Translations under genes and position numbers: made by a program
Notes under the pieces: generated by a model
What the model was told of the DNA's origin: nothing
Database searches by the model: none
The model's input: the letters and a program-made list of their open reading frames with translations, nothing else
Origin: Xanthocytophaga flava
GTDB lineage: Bacteria > Bacteroidota > Bacteroidia > Cytophagales > 172606-1
Reading direction: 5' to 3'
Length of the DNA: 64,000 nucleotides
Assembly: GCF_030068545.1 (NCBI RefSeq)
Contig: NZ_JASJOR010000039.1
Location: forward strand, 15,916 to 79,915
In this document: positions 55,614 through 64,000 of the stretch, one piece after another
Layout: the number at the start of each line of letters is the position of its first letter
Position numbering within the stretch: position 1 is the stretch's first letter

Positions 55614-56483
55614 TCAGGAATTTCTGGCGTATTCAGCAAGTGTAATCTCCTGCTTACCTAACAGGTCCCAGGTTTTCTGAGCTCCAAATTTCTCAGGATA
55701 CTGGTTAAGTGCCTCTATAATATTTGCTCCATAATTCAGCGTATTGAAAAATTTCCCTAAAAAACGAAGAACTCTCATTGGTAATTTGAGGATATACAGT
55801 TTGCCTTTTGGATAATTAGCAGCAACTATCCGGGCAGCTTCATCCGCTGTAAATCCTTCAAGTCCCTGCACAATGTAATCCTGACTGCCATTATTTATTG
55901 TGAAAGCTTTTACCACTTGTCGGGCGTAATCCTTACCAGCAATCAGATACATCGGAAACAACGAATTACCTGCCAGGTTGATACGATTACCTTGACGGTA
56001 TGCTCCTTTGTCGAAACTTTCCATAAAAGTAGAAGGATAAAAAATAGAATAGCTTAATCCGCTTTCTTTGATAGATTGCACCGCTTTTTCTTTAATCTCA
56101 AAAACCCACCAATTAAATCCATTGTGCCCTTGGCAGAAGTGCACCAGAGAAGATACATAACCTATATGGGAAACAGAAGACCGTTTTGCAACCGCAAGAA
56201 TAGTTTGTAAACCTTCTCGTTCTGGCTGGAAGTCTTTTTTTCTACTTTTGGGAGTAACAGAAAGATTCAAATACAAGGCATCTTGTCCTTCTTGTAATAA
56301 CTCTTTTATACTGTCCGCATTCTTTATATCTCCTTCAACAAGTCGTACAGCAGACCCAAAGATGTTCCTGGCTTTTCTACTATTACGTACCAGGAGAGAC
56401 ACTTCAAATCCTTGTTCAATAAATGCCTTTGTGACAGGTTGTCCCAACATTCCGGTTGAGCCTATAATTGCAATTCTGTGCAT
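55614..56483 (-). CDS. NmrA-like NAD(P)H-binding protein (atypical SDR)
   Basis: The 289-residue protein has an extended-SDR Rossmann fold with IIGSTGMLGQPVTKAFIEQG at residues 6-25 and DIKNADSIKELLQ at about 52-64. The Tyr/Lys catalytic pair of true dehydrogenases is not evident, as in NmrA-like redox sensors or epimerase relatives. FYPSTFMES and YARQVVKAFT are further family-type elements. It probably senses or uses a dinucleotide cofactor. It shares an operon with the metallophosphoesterase gene. Confidence 0.82.
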   Translation of the reverse strand: MHRIAIIGSTGMLGQPVTKAFIEQGFEVSLLVRNSRKARNIFGSAVRLVEGDIKNADSIKELLQEGQDALYLNLSVTPKSRKKDFQPEREGLQTILAVAKRSSVSHIGYVSSLVHFCQGHNGFNWWVFEIKEKAVQSIKESGLSYSIFYPSTFMESFDKGAYRQGNRINLAGNSLFPMYLIAGKDYARQVVKAFTINNGSQDYIVQGLEGFTADEAARIVAANYPKGKLYILKLPMRVLRFLGKFFNTLNYGANIIEALNQYPEKFGAQKTWDLLGKQEITLAEYARNS

Positions 56484-56712
56484 CGAAGTAATAAATTATC
56501 TCTTCTATCAAAAATAGAAATTTTATCCTGAGACATGGTACTCTCTTCACAAATACATTGCTTTATATACTAACAACTTAGATTTATTCTCATATATGGT
56601 AACTTGCTAACATACAATTATTTCCTTTTTGTAAACAATCGTCCTTGCTCTTGACACAGGAAATAAAAATCTCTATTTTGCCACCGTTCATTAATCCCAA
56701 CCCATTTTTGCT

Positions 56713-56925
56713 ATGAATATCAATCTTGCTGTTGACAAAAGCTACGAAGGAAAAACCTTTAATGAAGTAGCAAATGCACCTGTATCAGCTCTGTCTGGTG
56801 TAACTGAAAAAGATGCCCAACTTTTAGAACAAGCCTTTGGCGTTAAAACAGTAAGCGATCTTGCTAAATTGAAGTATGTTCGCTGGGCACAAGCCATTGT
56901 GACACTTGCTGAAACAGAACAATAA
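56713..56925 (+). CDS. Small helical protein, possible helix-hairpin-helix
   Basis: A 70-residue protein with no family I can name with confidence. The stretch VSALSGVTEKDAQLLEQAFG followed by VKTVSDLAKLKYV has the spacing of a helix-hairpin-helix unit (loop GVT, then KD, second loop GVKT), as in small DUF4332-like proteins. The N-terminus MNINLAVDKSYEGKTF is extended. It is transcribed alone, with a large terminator hairpin shared with the rhamnosidase gene. Confidence 0.7.
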   Translation: MNINLAVDKSYEGKTFNEVANAPVSALSGVTEKDAQLLEQAFGVKTVSDLAKLKYVRWAQAIVTLAETEQ

Positions 56926-56949
56926 TTAGCCAAAAAGACTTTTCCTAAA

Positions 56950-57007
56950 AATAAAATCACCTGTCAGCTAAAATCCAGTAGGATAGAAACGGACAGGTGA
57001 TTTTATT
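56950..57007. terminator. Large bidirectional terminator hairpin
   Basis: Perfect 16-base arms AATAAAATCACCTGTC and GACAGGTGATTTTATT with a 26-base loop that contains a second small stem (ATCC/GGAT). It lies between two convergent genes. Confidence 0.82.
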
Positions 57008-57026
57008 CGTGGTATATTTTATAAAC

Positions 57027-59756
57027 TCATCGGATCTCGAACTGATACTTACCAGACTGAAGCTGGTAACTCACCTGATTTTCAGCTAGGCTCAAAATTA
57101 TAATATCCTGAGAACTCTCTTTTACCGGAGTTCTACCTTCATAGATCTTATTCCCTTTTCTTATAGGTAGTGTCAATGTAGCCGTTGCATTAGACGGTAT
57201 AACTACCTGATAGATAATCTTCTTACCAGATCGTTTCCAGGAAGACACTATCTTTCCATAAAGACTCTCATGTGTTGCCTCAAATTGGTTCAACCCTTCT
57301 GTAAAATGAGGGGTTAACAGTATATTTTTAAAACCCGGCCATTTAGGATCTGGCTTTATGCCTCCTAAACCTTTATATAACCAAGCCCCAATTTCACCAA
57401 ACATAATATGATTCAACGAAATGTCTGACTGAGCATCAATAGCCCAGTTTTCGTATAGTGTAGTAGCGCCATTTACAATCCACCAACCCCATGAAGGGTA
57501 ACTTTCCTGAGCGGCGACCTTATAGGCAATATCTGCATACCCATTTTCACTTAATGCATTTAATAATGTCTTTGTACCCAGTAAGCCTACATCCAGATGG
57601 AAATTATCTGCCTCAACCCGTTTTGCCAGATTGGCAGCGACCTTGCTTTTGAGTGATTCCGGAACAATTCCCCAATATAAGGGTGCACTTAGTTCTGTTT
57701 GTAGTCCACTGCCATAGATTCCGGTTTCCTTATTGAGATACTTGGCATTGATTGCATTCTGGATTTTTGTTGCCAGTGCCTGATAGTATAGTGCATCATC
57801 AGACTTACCCAATATATTCGCAGCTTTAGCCAGGATAGAAGCATCTACATAATAATAAATGGAGGATGTTAACTCTACCGGAGACTGTGACTTCACAGGC
57901 ACCCAATCTCCTAATCCCCAGGAGGTAAGTCCGGAAGGGCTCATCTGCTCAATGTGATTGACATATCGTTTAATATTGTCATAGCAATCGTTTAGCAACC
58001 GGGGATCACCATAGAATAAATAAATATTCCAGGGAATAATAGCAATAGTACTGGTCCAGTCGGGTCCGTTGGCCCATTGATATCCCCAGCCACTGGTAGG
58101 AATAATGGCAGGTAATACGCCATTCGCTTGTTGTTCATCGCGATGGTCAGCCAGCCATTTTTCATAAATCGTAATTCCATCAAATCCATATAATCCGGTT
58201 TCGATAGCAATGTGTGCATCTCCAGTCCAGCCATTTTTTTCGCGTTGCGGACAGTCTGTAGGATAGCCAAACAGGTTAGATAAATAAGCATTATTAGTAG
58301 CCCAGCTAATTTTGTCTATTACCGGGTTTGAAGACTTGATAGTACCTGCTACAGGTACATCACTATGCATAAAATATCCTGTCAGGCTGGATTGTGTCAG
58401 TGTAACAGGAGTGGTACTGGTTACTTCTACATACTGAAATCCTTTGTAGTTGAAGTAAGGCATAAACGATTCTTCACCTGAACCTTTTAATGTAAAAATA
58501 TCAGTCTGAAAAGGATCAGACTGATCTGTTGGACGATAGTGTACATCAATATTTGACATGTCTACATGTCCATTAGGATATAAGCGTTCACCATGTTTCA
58601 GTCGTAGCACAGTACCAGATGGGCCTTTTACTTGTATTCGACTTACTCCGGCAATGTTACGTCCCAGATCAAAGACATAGGTAGTATCATTCAGCTGTTT
58701 GACACTTTTTGCAGGGATGGTTTCTACATTTCGGATAGGATGCAATACCTGTGCAACGATATTTTGTGAAGGTGCAGCCCGAAGTTCTATTCCGTTCCAT
58801 TTTGAATCGTCGAAAGCAGCGGTATTCCAGCCTGGTTGTTCGAGACGAGCATCATAGTGTTCAGCGGTATAAATACTATTAAATATCAAAGGACTCAACG
58901 AAGTTTTCCATTCTGCACCAGAGGATACGGTTTCAACCGATCCATCTTCATAGGTAATCCGCATATCCAGACAGAAGGTAGGTCTACCACGCCAAGGAGC
59001 CTGATGAAAATACCATACAGCTGTAGACTGATGGTTATACCAACCATTACCTAATAATATACCTACTGCATTTTTCCCATTCTGCAGATGAGAAGTTACA
59101 TCATAGGTAACATACAAAGTCCGGCGGTCAAATCGTGTATACATAGGATCCAGTCGATGATTGCCTACTTTTTTACCATTGATAGAAAGTTCATATAATC
59201 CACCAACTGCAATGTAAGCTCGTGCAGATTTTATTTTCTTGGTGATCTCAAATGTCTTTCTGAAATACGGAGCAGGTTTTCGTGTTACATCATGTCCATC
59301 ACTGATCCACGCACCCTGCCAGCTTTTGGAATCCATTATGCCTGTTTCAAAAGAAGCAACAGCAGAAGAGCCTATTTTCTCATGGTTTCTGCCCCACACT
59401 TCCACCAACCAAAAATATTTAGTAAAAGGAGTTAAGGATTTCCCACTGTATGCTACCAATTGTACATCGCCCTTGCTCTCACCGGAATCCCAAATACTTC
59501 CCTCACCTTTGCTAACAGCAACCGAATCTGTCCCAACCAAAATACGATACGCTGTTTGCTGAACACCTCGCTTATCAGTATTCAATTGCCAGGCTAATCG
59601 GGGATGTATAGCATCAATCCCAATTGGATTAATCAGATATTCACATTTTAAAGAGACTACTCTTGGAGAATTTGCAGCTCTGGACAATAGTGGAAACCAG
59701 GAAAAAACTACAATAAGAACACAAATTGCCAAAATAGGTTTGTTATACTTTTTCAT
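57027..59756 (-). CDS. Glycoside hydrolase family 78 (alpha-L-rhamnosidase)
   Basis: From ATG 59756 (MKKYNKPILAICVLIVV) the enzyme has 909 residues; the ATG-like start at 59798 is less typical. A signal sequence ends at LLSRAANS. Domains in order are the N-terminal Bac_rhamnosid_N region (EYLINPIGIDAIHPRLAWQL), a beta domain with DARLEQPGWN, the (alpha/alpha)6 catalytic domain with GYPTDCPQREKNGWTGDAHI (catalytic acids) and SWGWWIVNGATTLYENW, and a C-terminal beta sandwich. It removes terminal alpha-L-rhamnose from plant polysaccharides or glycosides. Confidence 0.95.
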   Translation of the reverse strand: MKKYNKPILAICVLIVVFSWFPLLSRAANSPRVVSLKCEYLINPIGIDAIHPRLAWQLNTDKRGVQQTAYRILVGTDSVAVSKGEGSIWDSGESKGDVQLVAYSGKSLTPFTKYFWLVEVWGRNHEKIGSSAVASFETGIMDSKSWQGAWISDGHDVTRKPAPYFRKTFEITKKIKSARAYIAVGGLYELSINGKKVGNHRLDPMYTRFDRRTLYVTYDVTSHLQNGKNAVGILLGNGWYNHQSTAVWYFHQAPWRGRPTFCLDMRITYEDGSVETVSSGAEWKTSLSPLIFNSIYTAEHYDARLEQPGWNTAAFDDSKWNGIELRAAPSQNIVAQVLHPIRNVETIPAKSVKQLNDTTYVFDLGRNIAGVSRIQVKGPSGTVLRLKHGERLYPNGHVDMSNIDVHYRPTDQSDPFQTDIFTLKGSGEESFMPYFNYKGFQYVEVTSTTPVTLTQSSLTGYFMHSDVPVAGTIKSSNPVIDKISWATNNAYLSNLFGYPTDCPQREKNGWTGDAHIAIETGLYGFDGITIYEKWLADHRDEQQANGVLPAIIPTSGWGYQWANGPDWTSTIAIIPWNIYLFYGDPRLLNDCYDNIKRYVNHIEQMSPSGLTSWGLGDWVPVKSQSPVELTSSIYYYVDASILAKAANILGKSDDALYYQALATKIQNAINAKYLNKETGIYGSGLQTELSAPLYWGIVPESLKSKVAANLAKRVEADNFHLDVGLLGTKTLLNALSENGYADIAYKVAAQESYPSWGWWIVNGATTLYENWAIDAQSDISLNHIMFGEIGAWLYKGLGGIKPDPKWPGFKNILLTPHFTEGLNQFEATHESLYGKIVSSWKRSGKKIIYQVVIPSNATATLTLPIRKGNKIYEGRTPVKESSQDIIILSLAENQVSYQLQSGKYQFEIR

Positions 59757-59798
59757 TAATAATAAATAGATGATAGAACGTAGATTATTAAAATGCAC

Positions 59799-60054
59799 AG
59801 ACTTTTATCAAATGTTATTGCTATATAGGTACCACGCCCCAAAACGTGCCTGATTTATTTCTAAATTGAAAACAATAACTAAAAATGCAGTATTGCACAA
59901 CCTTTTAGCATGACATATACAACGTTTATCCCACGTAATATATAACAGTATTCTATACATAGCTTTTAGCTATCTTCCGAGTATTATTGTCAAACTTTCA
60001 CTCAAAAGTACTATCAGTGCTAAGATTTAGTAAAACTCCATCTATCGACAAAAT
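59799..60054. other. Divergent spacer between rhamnosidase and lipoprotein genes
   Basis: About 250-300 bases of AT-rich DNA between two divergent genes. I see no exact promoter consensus, no hairpin and no small gene. Confidence 0.45.
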
Positions 60055-61248
60055 ATGATAAAAAATTTTACGCTACTATCCTGTTGTGTAGGTATTCTTT
60101 TTTTGCTTGGCTGTGCCCCATCCGAAATGGAAAAAGAAAAACAGTCAACACGTCAATTTTCAGTACAGGAATATGAAGCCTTTGGAAAAAGAATTGCTGA
60201 AAAAGTAAATAAACGTCACAGTGATACACTCAATCAGTTATTTGACCTTGAGTATATGCTGGAGAAAATGACAAACCAATTACAGAAAAATCAATATCAG
60301 AAGATTACACAGGAAATTATCTTCAAGGAAAATTTTAAGAAAAAAGTTAATCCGAGCAGCTTTATTATCAAAGAACTCCGAAAAGGCTATGGCCGCTATC
60401 AGTTTCTGCGATTTCACCCACGTCAAGGGGTTCCTCATTTGCTTTTTAGAATGACATCTGAAGAAGGAATCAATTATCATGATTATGAGGTACGTATCAT
60501 AGATAATGAACTTAGGTTGACAGATTTATTTGTATTTCTTTCTGGTGAGTATCTATCTGAAACATTAAAGGGAACTTTCATAAACTTATTATCACAGCAA
60601 AAACAACAGAAAATAATAGAACCAGAGCTGGATGAGCAATTGGGAAATATTCAGAAGCTAAAACAGGCTATTGATAGACATGATTACGAAGAAGCATTGC
60701 AATTCTATAACTCTCTATCAATCAAAACACAAAAAAGCAAGACATTTATGTCCTATAAGCTTTTAATAACAAGCAATATTAGCTATGAAATGCATCAAAA
60801 GGCCATTGCAGAATATGAAAAATTGTTTCCGGATGATCCAAGTCATTACTTGATGGATATTGAAAAATATTTATTACAAGGTGATGCCAAAAACATACTC
60901 TGGAGTGTAGACAAACTTGATCGGACTATAGGAGGTGATGAATACCTTAATCTATATAGAGGATTAGTCTATTCTATCACAGAAGACAAAGAAAAAGGCT
61001 TAACACTGGTAAATAATTATATTAGAAACAATGTAAAAGATCCAGATGGCTACTGGATGCGATTTCAGATTCATGTGCTATTGGATGAACCAGAGGATGC
61101 AGTCAAGACAATAAATGATATCAATCGATACACTTTGCATTCTCGCATGTTCATCACGGAAAAGATTGAAAAAAACTTCCCTGATTTTGCAGAATCTTCT
61201 CACTTTATGAATTGGAAAGAAGACTGGATCAAACGACACAATGAGTGA
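60055..61248 (+). CDS. Lipoprotein with TPR-like C-terminal helices
   Basis: A 397-residue protein with a lipoprotein signal (residues 1-20, lipobox LLGC at 17-20). About residues 45-190 form an unrecognised domain; about 200-390 are helical pairs with TPR-like spacing (HQKAIAEYEKLFPDDPSHYL and YLNLYRGLVYSITEDKEKGL). No function can be assigned. It lies directly upstream of the Rhs remnants on the same strand, but nothing links them functionally. Confidence 0.72.
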   Translation: MIKNFTLLSCCVGILFLLGCAPSEMEKEKQSTRQFSVQEYEAFGKRIAEKVNKRHSDTLNQLFDLEYMLEKMTNQLQKNQYQKITQEIIFKENFKKKVNPSSFIIKELRKGYGRYQFLRFHPRQGVPHLLFRMTSEEGINYHDYEVRIIDNELRLTDLFVFLSGEYLSETLKGTFINLLSQQKQQKIIEPELDEQLGNIQKLKQAIDRHDYEEALQFYNSLSIKTQKSKTFMSYKLLITSNISYEMHQKAIAEYEKLFPDDPSHYLMDIEKYLLQGDAKNILWSVDKLDRTIGGDEYLNLYRGLVYSITEDKEKGLTLVNNYIRNNVKDPDGYWMRFQIHVLLDEPEDAVKTINDINRYTLHSRMFITEKIEKNFPDFAESSHFMNWKEDWIKRHNE

Positions 61249-61281
61249 AATAAGTGGAGAGCAGAACAATAACTTCATTCT

Positions 61282-61488
61282 GTGCGATTTCATTTATATG
61301 ATAATCTAACATCAGCTATAAGTTTATTCTCAAAACTATTTGGAACAAAAGACAACACACCTAAAATACAGAAATTTGAAAACAAACCTGTTGAAAAGGA
61401 AAAAGATTCAGGCACATCCTGTATGCTGTTGTATGCATCTATTCCACAATTTGATGCAAAATCACTGGAATCCCACATTCAACAATAA
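61282..61488 (+). other. Short open frame, possible Rhs remnant
   Basis: A frame from GTG 61282 encodes 68 residues including SAISLFSKLFGTKD and KPVEKEKDSGTS. It has no signal or domain. It might be a remnant of the central part of an Rhs protein, since Bacteroidota Rhs proteins have a similar LFGK.../KP-rich linker, but this is weak. It is not a confident gene. Confidence 0.3.
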
Positions 61489-61532
61489 CTAACTGATAAT
61501 CGATAATATTTCACCGCGGTCAAACAGGAGAA

Positions 61533-62747
61533 GTGTATCAGTTATCAGACATGGCAATAGACAGCATTTCACCAAATACATGTCGAATAGAGGAGATTCC
61601 CTATCAGACGCCTGTGTTGGCAAACCGTCAGACAGGAGGCAAGAAATACGAACTGAAAGATCATCTGGGTAACGTGAGGGTAGTGATTTCTGATCAGTTG
61701 GTTCAGGAAGGAAATGAAGTAAAAACAGAGGTAATAAGTTATTCTAATTACTATCCGTTTGGGATGGAACTACCAATACTACAATACGCTCAAAATCAGC
61801 AATATAGATTCGATTTCAATGGAAAAGAAAAAAACCGGGAATGGATAGGATATGACTTCGGATTTAGAATATATAATCATAATATTGCTAAGTTTTTATC
61901 AGTTGACCCATTAAATGATAGATATCCATCTGTATCTTCTTATACTGCATTCCTTAATAATCCCATTGGTGTTATTGATCAGAAAGGAGATAGCGTTGCA
62001 GGTAATGGAGCCCTTTATTTTACTTATAAAGCTGCCATTAATGTACCAATTGCTGCTGGTCTACGTCGTATTCAAGCAAGTACAGATGAGCATATCTTTA
62101 TTACTATTGATGATTTTTCAACTCGAGAAGCTGGCAATGGAAATGGGGCAGGGGCTGTTACTTATTCAGATATAACAGGACAGAACGGGCCTCAGTCAGC
62201 CTATTATGATGCTGTAAACCAAACTATCAATGTTCCTGTCCATGCCAAAGGAGTGGATATAGCCTTACGTAATTTTGCTGGACTTGATCTTTCTAAAATC
62301 CGTACCAATGTTGTACATCTTATTTCAGTTAATTCAAATGTCATTAATAAAGAGATGCTATTGGAAAGTGACAAAAATGTTAGAGTCGCTATTGAAATCT
62401 TTCTTCATGAAGTTGTTGCACACATTCAAGGAGATGATCCTGGTGGTGCAAAAATCGAACATGGGTGTTTTGGCGCCACAAATAGTATGTATATAGGGGG
62501 AACTCCTGATATACCAACTGCAAATAGTCCTGCCTTTATTCTAAAAACAGAGATTGATGGTCTTCATATTCTTGATAAGAATACTCGAAAATTATTTATT
62601 AATCTAGGAAATACTTATCAAAGAATTGAAAATATGGATCAACTTATAAATCCAGATGTTTATCAAAAAAGAATGGTTGATCATTTAAAAGAAAACTTAC
62701 CTAAACAAGTTCATAAACAAATAGATGAAGCCCATCCTGATTTATAG
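61533..62747 (+). CDS. Orphan Rhs C-terminal module with putative effector domain (5'-truncated)
   Basis: The frame is open from 61500 (after a TAA) and the first plausible start is GTG 61533, giving 404 residues. Residues 38-152 are an Rhs-repeat-associated core: YELKDHLGNVRVVISDQL, SYSNYYPFGMEL, GYDFGFRIYNHNIAKFLSVD and NPIGVIDQKGD. The multi-repeat Rhs body, signal and delivery domain are missing. Residues 153-404 form a non-conserved C-terminal domain, the usual place of the toxin. It holds HEVVAH at 292-297 (HExxxH) and EH at 309-310, a possible zinc site. An overlapping small lipoprotein follows. Confidence 0.8.
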   Translation: MYQLSDMAIDSISPNTCRIEEIPYQTPVLANRQTGGKKYELKDHLGNVRVVISDQLVQEGNEVKTEVISYSNYYPFGMELPILQYAQNQQYRFDFNGKEKNREWIGYDFGFRIYNHNIAKFLSVDPLNDRYPSVSSYTAFLNNPIGVIDQKGDSVAGNGALYFTYKAAINVPIAAGLRRIQASTDEHIFITIDDFSTREAGNGNGAGAVTYSDITGQNGPQSAYYDAVNQTINVPVHAKGVDIALRNFAGLDLSKIRTNVVHLISVNSNVINKEMLLESDKNVRVAIEIFLHEVVAHIQGDDPGGAKIEHGCFGATNSMYIGGTPDIPTANSPAFILKTEIDGLHILDKNTRKLFINLGNTYQRIENMDQLINPDVYQKRMVDHLKENLPKQVHKQIDEAHPDL

Positions 62748-63345
62748 TCTCTTCTTACTTGTTTTTATCCACTCTATATCTTGTCTAACAAAGAATAAAT
62801 ATAAAGAAAAACAAAATGGTTTTACTATAAGTAAATCATGCCTCTGCTCTCCCCTAAAGGGCTGGAATAATACATTTAGGAAAAATATCGTATATAAATA
62901 TGACGCTAAACCTATCAAAATTAATGGATTATCTTACCATCCAATCACCTTTGACTATAAAGGAGCAGGAAAAGGTCCAAGTGGTTATTTACGAGCAAGT
63001 CAAGATACATTATTTTGGCTAGATACTTCTTGGGAAACTAGAAGTACGTTTTTTCATGACAAATTAAAGAAAGAGCAGATATTTGCTCTTTTAAGTCCGA
63101 ATTTAGGCTATACATGGGAATTATATACATCCTCTTTTTTACTTGGTTCTAGCAAAATCGAATTAAAAGAAGTAATCCGATTGAAGAATGAAGAGATTTA
63201 TACGTACGAGTTTAATGTTGAAAATATTTCTACTCTGGGCAGCGATTATTTGATAATACAAAAAATGACTATCTCAAAAAAAAGAGGTATAATTAACTTA
63301 ACACTTCAATCTTCTAGTGGTGCAACATCCTTATGTACATTCTAG
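62725..63345 (+). CDS. Lipoprotein, candidate immunity protein of the Rhs effector
   Basis: A 206-residue protein starting MKPILIYSLFLLVFIHSISC, a lipoprotein signal with Cys20 as the acylation site. Its ATG lies inside the end of the Rhs module gene (23-base overlap), so the two are translationally coupled. It has no recognised domain; it appears beta-rich. Position directly after an Rhs C-terminus is that of immunity genes in polymorphic toxin systems, so I propose that role. A periplasmic or outer-membrane location would fit protection against a toxin acting in the envelope. Function is inference. Confidence 0.62.
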   Translation: MKPILIYSLFLLVFIHSISCLTKNKYKEKQNGFTISKSCLCSPLKGWNNTFRKNIVYKYDAKPIKINGLSYHPITFDYKGAGKGPSGYLRASQDTLFWLDTSWETRSTFFHDKLKKEQIFALLSPNLGYTWELYTSSFLLGSSKIELKEVIRLKNEEIYTYEFNVENISTLGSDYLIIQKMTISKKRGIINLTLQSSSGATSLCTF

Positions 63346-63361
63346 ATTACATTTCTGCATA

Positions 63362-63410
63362 AGACGAACCTATACGAAATAGAAGTATTTTACTTGGTAT
63401 AGGCTCGTCT
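63362..63410 (+). repeat. Long stem-loop after the candidate immunity gene
   Basis: AGACGAACCTATAC and GTATAGGCTCGTCT are 14-base arms with one mismatch, plus an inner AAATA/TATTT. There is no T-run, so it is not a typical terminator, but it lies 16 bases after the stop codon and probably folds in the transcript. Confidence 0.55.
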
Positions 63411-63500
63411 ACAGCTTGATTATTTCTACAATAGCTTGATACTAATCTAACAGTTTACAGACTGAGCATCACTTTTGTAAGTGATTAGATCAAATTTTAA

Positions 63501-63865
63501 CTAATCTAACACAATCTCATTTTTGATCATTCTATTTTCATATTTTTCAATAGATTTATACCAATCGGCTTTCTTTAACAGTTCAAGTAGTATTTTATTT
63601 TCCTCTGAATTATCTGTAAAAAAAAAGGCTCATTGTTCAAAATATACATAAATGAATACAATCTGCCATTTGCATATCTAATACCCCCTTTGTTAATAAT
63701 GCTGTATACATATAGACCATCACATCCTTTATGCCCTTTTTTAAAAATGTCAAAATTATACCCATACCTACTTTTTTTCGGACTGGAGTATCCTCTTATC
63801 GGAAATCTTTGTTGAAAAGCAAGCTGCAAATACTTTTTTTGACTCCTATTAAAATATTTATCCAT
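63501..63865 (-). pseudogene. Unknown gene interrupted at a T9 homopolymer
   Basis: The minus-strand frame from ATG 63865 gives MDKYFNRSQKKYLQLAFQQR and reaches NNEPFF, then at a run of nine T (63618-63626) moves to a poor tail and stops at 63575. One added T (or two removed) restores the reading as PFFFTDNSEENKILLELL... KKADWYKSIEKYENRMIKNE, ending at TAG 63501, which clearly has coding character. The reconstructed protein has 120-121 residues. No family is recognised; location beside the Rhs cassette suggests another orphan effector or immunity gene. Confidence 0.62.
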
Positions 63866-63908
63866 AGAAAGAAATTACTCTACCCGAGGAAAACTAGCAA
63901 TAGAAAAC

Positions 63909-63957
63909 AAAAAGGTTGAAATTTGGAGCGACCAAGCCACCAAACCAACCTTTGAGG
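63909..63957. repeat. Imperfect hairpin near the window end
   Basis: AAAGGTTG-like and TTTGGAG sequences at about 63911-63929 pair imperfectly with CCACCAAACCAACCTTTG at about 63935-63953. The structure immediately precedes an ATG. It could be part of a mobile-element end or a transcript leader. Confidence 0.3.
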
Positions 63958-64000
63958 ATGAAAACAATCATCAGTGAGCAAGTTATCAAAATTTTAGACA
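63958..64000 (+). CDS. Possible start of a gene running off the window
   Basis: ATG at 63958 is followed by 14 codons without a stop (MKTIISEQVIKIL) up to the window end. Too little is visible to name it; a position next to an Rhs cassette and hairpin could fit a transposase or another cassette gene. Confidence 0.25.
   Translation, partial: MKTIISEQVIKILD

Noticed and set aside
61290..61478. Minus-strand frame opposite the possible Rhs remnant
   Set aside because: The two overlapping opposite frames are equally short and featureless; neither can be supported.
1..64000. CRISPR array, ribosomal RNA operon or integrated phage
   Set aside because: No regularly spaced repeats, no rRNA-like sequence and no phage structural or integrase genes are visible.

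Overview
The window comes from a member of the Bacteroidota, most likely a free-living glider of the order Cytophagales. Support: AT-rich intergenic DNA, no strong Shine-Dalgarno sites, several exact TAnnTTTG promoter elements, a small DUF4295-type protein beside ribosomal L33, a SecA of about 1120 residues with the Bacteroidota-style insertion and C-terminus, surface lipoproteins, GH92/GH3/GH78 glycosidases and two RND efflux operons. These assignments rest on motif recognition only; no database search was run.

Layout. 0-4 kb: a membrane protein and a mercuric-reductase-like flavoprotein, then small unknown genes, two of which (2.3-2.9 kb and a GNAT acetyltransferase at 3.6-4.05 kb) look broken. 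4.1-6 kb: tRNA-Val, rpmG, the DUF4295 gene and ftsY. 6.05-6.67 kb: a lipoprotein gene broken by two single-base insertions in A-runs. 6.7-10.6 kb: rimO, an AraC regulator with an adjacent short-chain dehydrogenase, and a TonB-like protein. 10.7-16.5 kb: a first RND pump operon (TolC, adaptor, permease) behind a promoter with an overlapping dyad. 16.9-24.5 kb: HtrA protease, a lipoprotein, an archaemetzincin, a GH3-type acyl-adenylase, dxr and rseP. 24.6-28.2 kb: a glycosyltransferase, GT-C-like membrane protein and methyltransferase cassette. 28.3-36.7 kb: a GroES-like protein, gmd, a CBM9-like protein, GH3 and GH92 glycosidases and a SPOR lipoprotein. 36.8-40.2 kb: secA. 40.7-43.4 kb: a two-subunit molybdenum hydroxylase. 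43.8-50.2 kb: a TetR regulator and the second RND pump, with related operator dyads before tetR and before tolC. 50.4-51.8 kb: remains of a second TetR gene and of a flippase-like membrane protein. 51.9-60 kb: an acyl-carrier-like protein lacking the usual serine, a leucine-rich-repeat protein, HxlR and Old Yellow Enzyme (divergent), a phosphoesterase, an NmrA-like protein, a small HhH-like protein and an alpha-L-rhamnosidase. 60-64 kb: a TPR-like lipoprotein, then an orphan Rhs C-terminal module with a putative metallopeptidase effector domain, an overlapping lipoprotein that could be its immunity protein, and a gene interrupted at a nine-base homopolymer.

The most interesting parts are the Rhs effector and immunity cassette, the serine-less carrier protein, the palindromic TetR operator system, and the unusual number of genes that carry one small, clearly reconstructible lesion (TA slippage, TGA nonsense codon, A-run insertions, T-run shift). 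The lesions may be real recent inactivation, phase variation or assembly error; only read-level data can tell.
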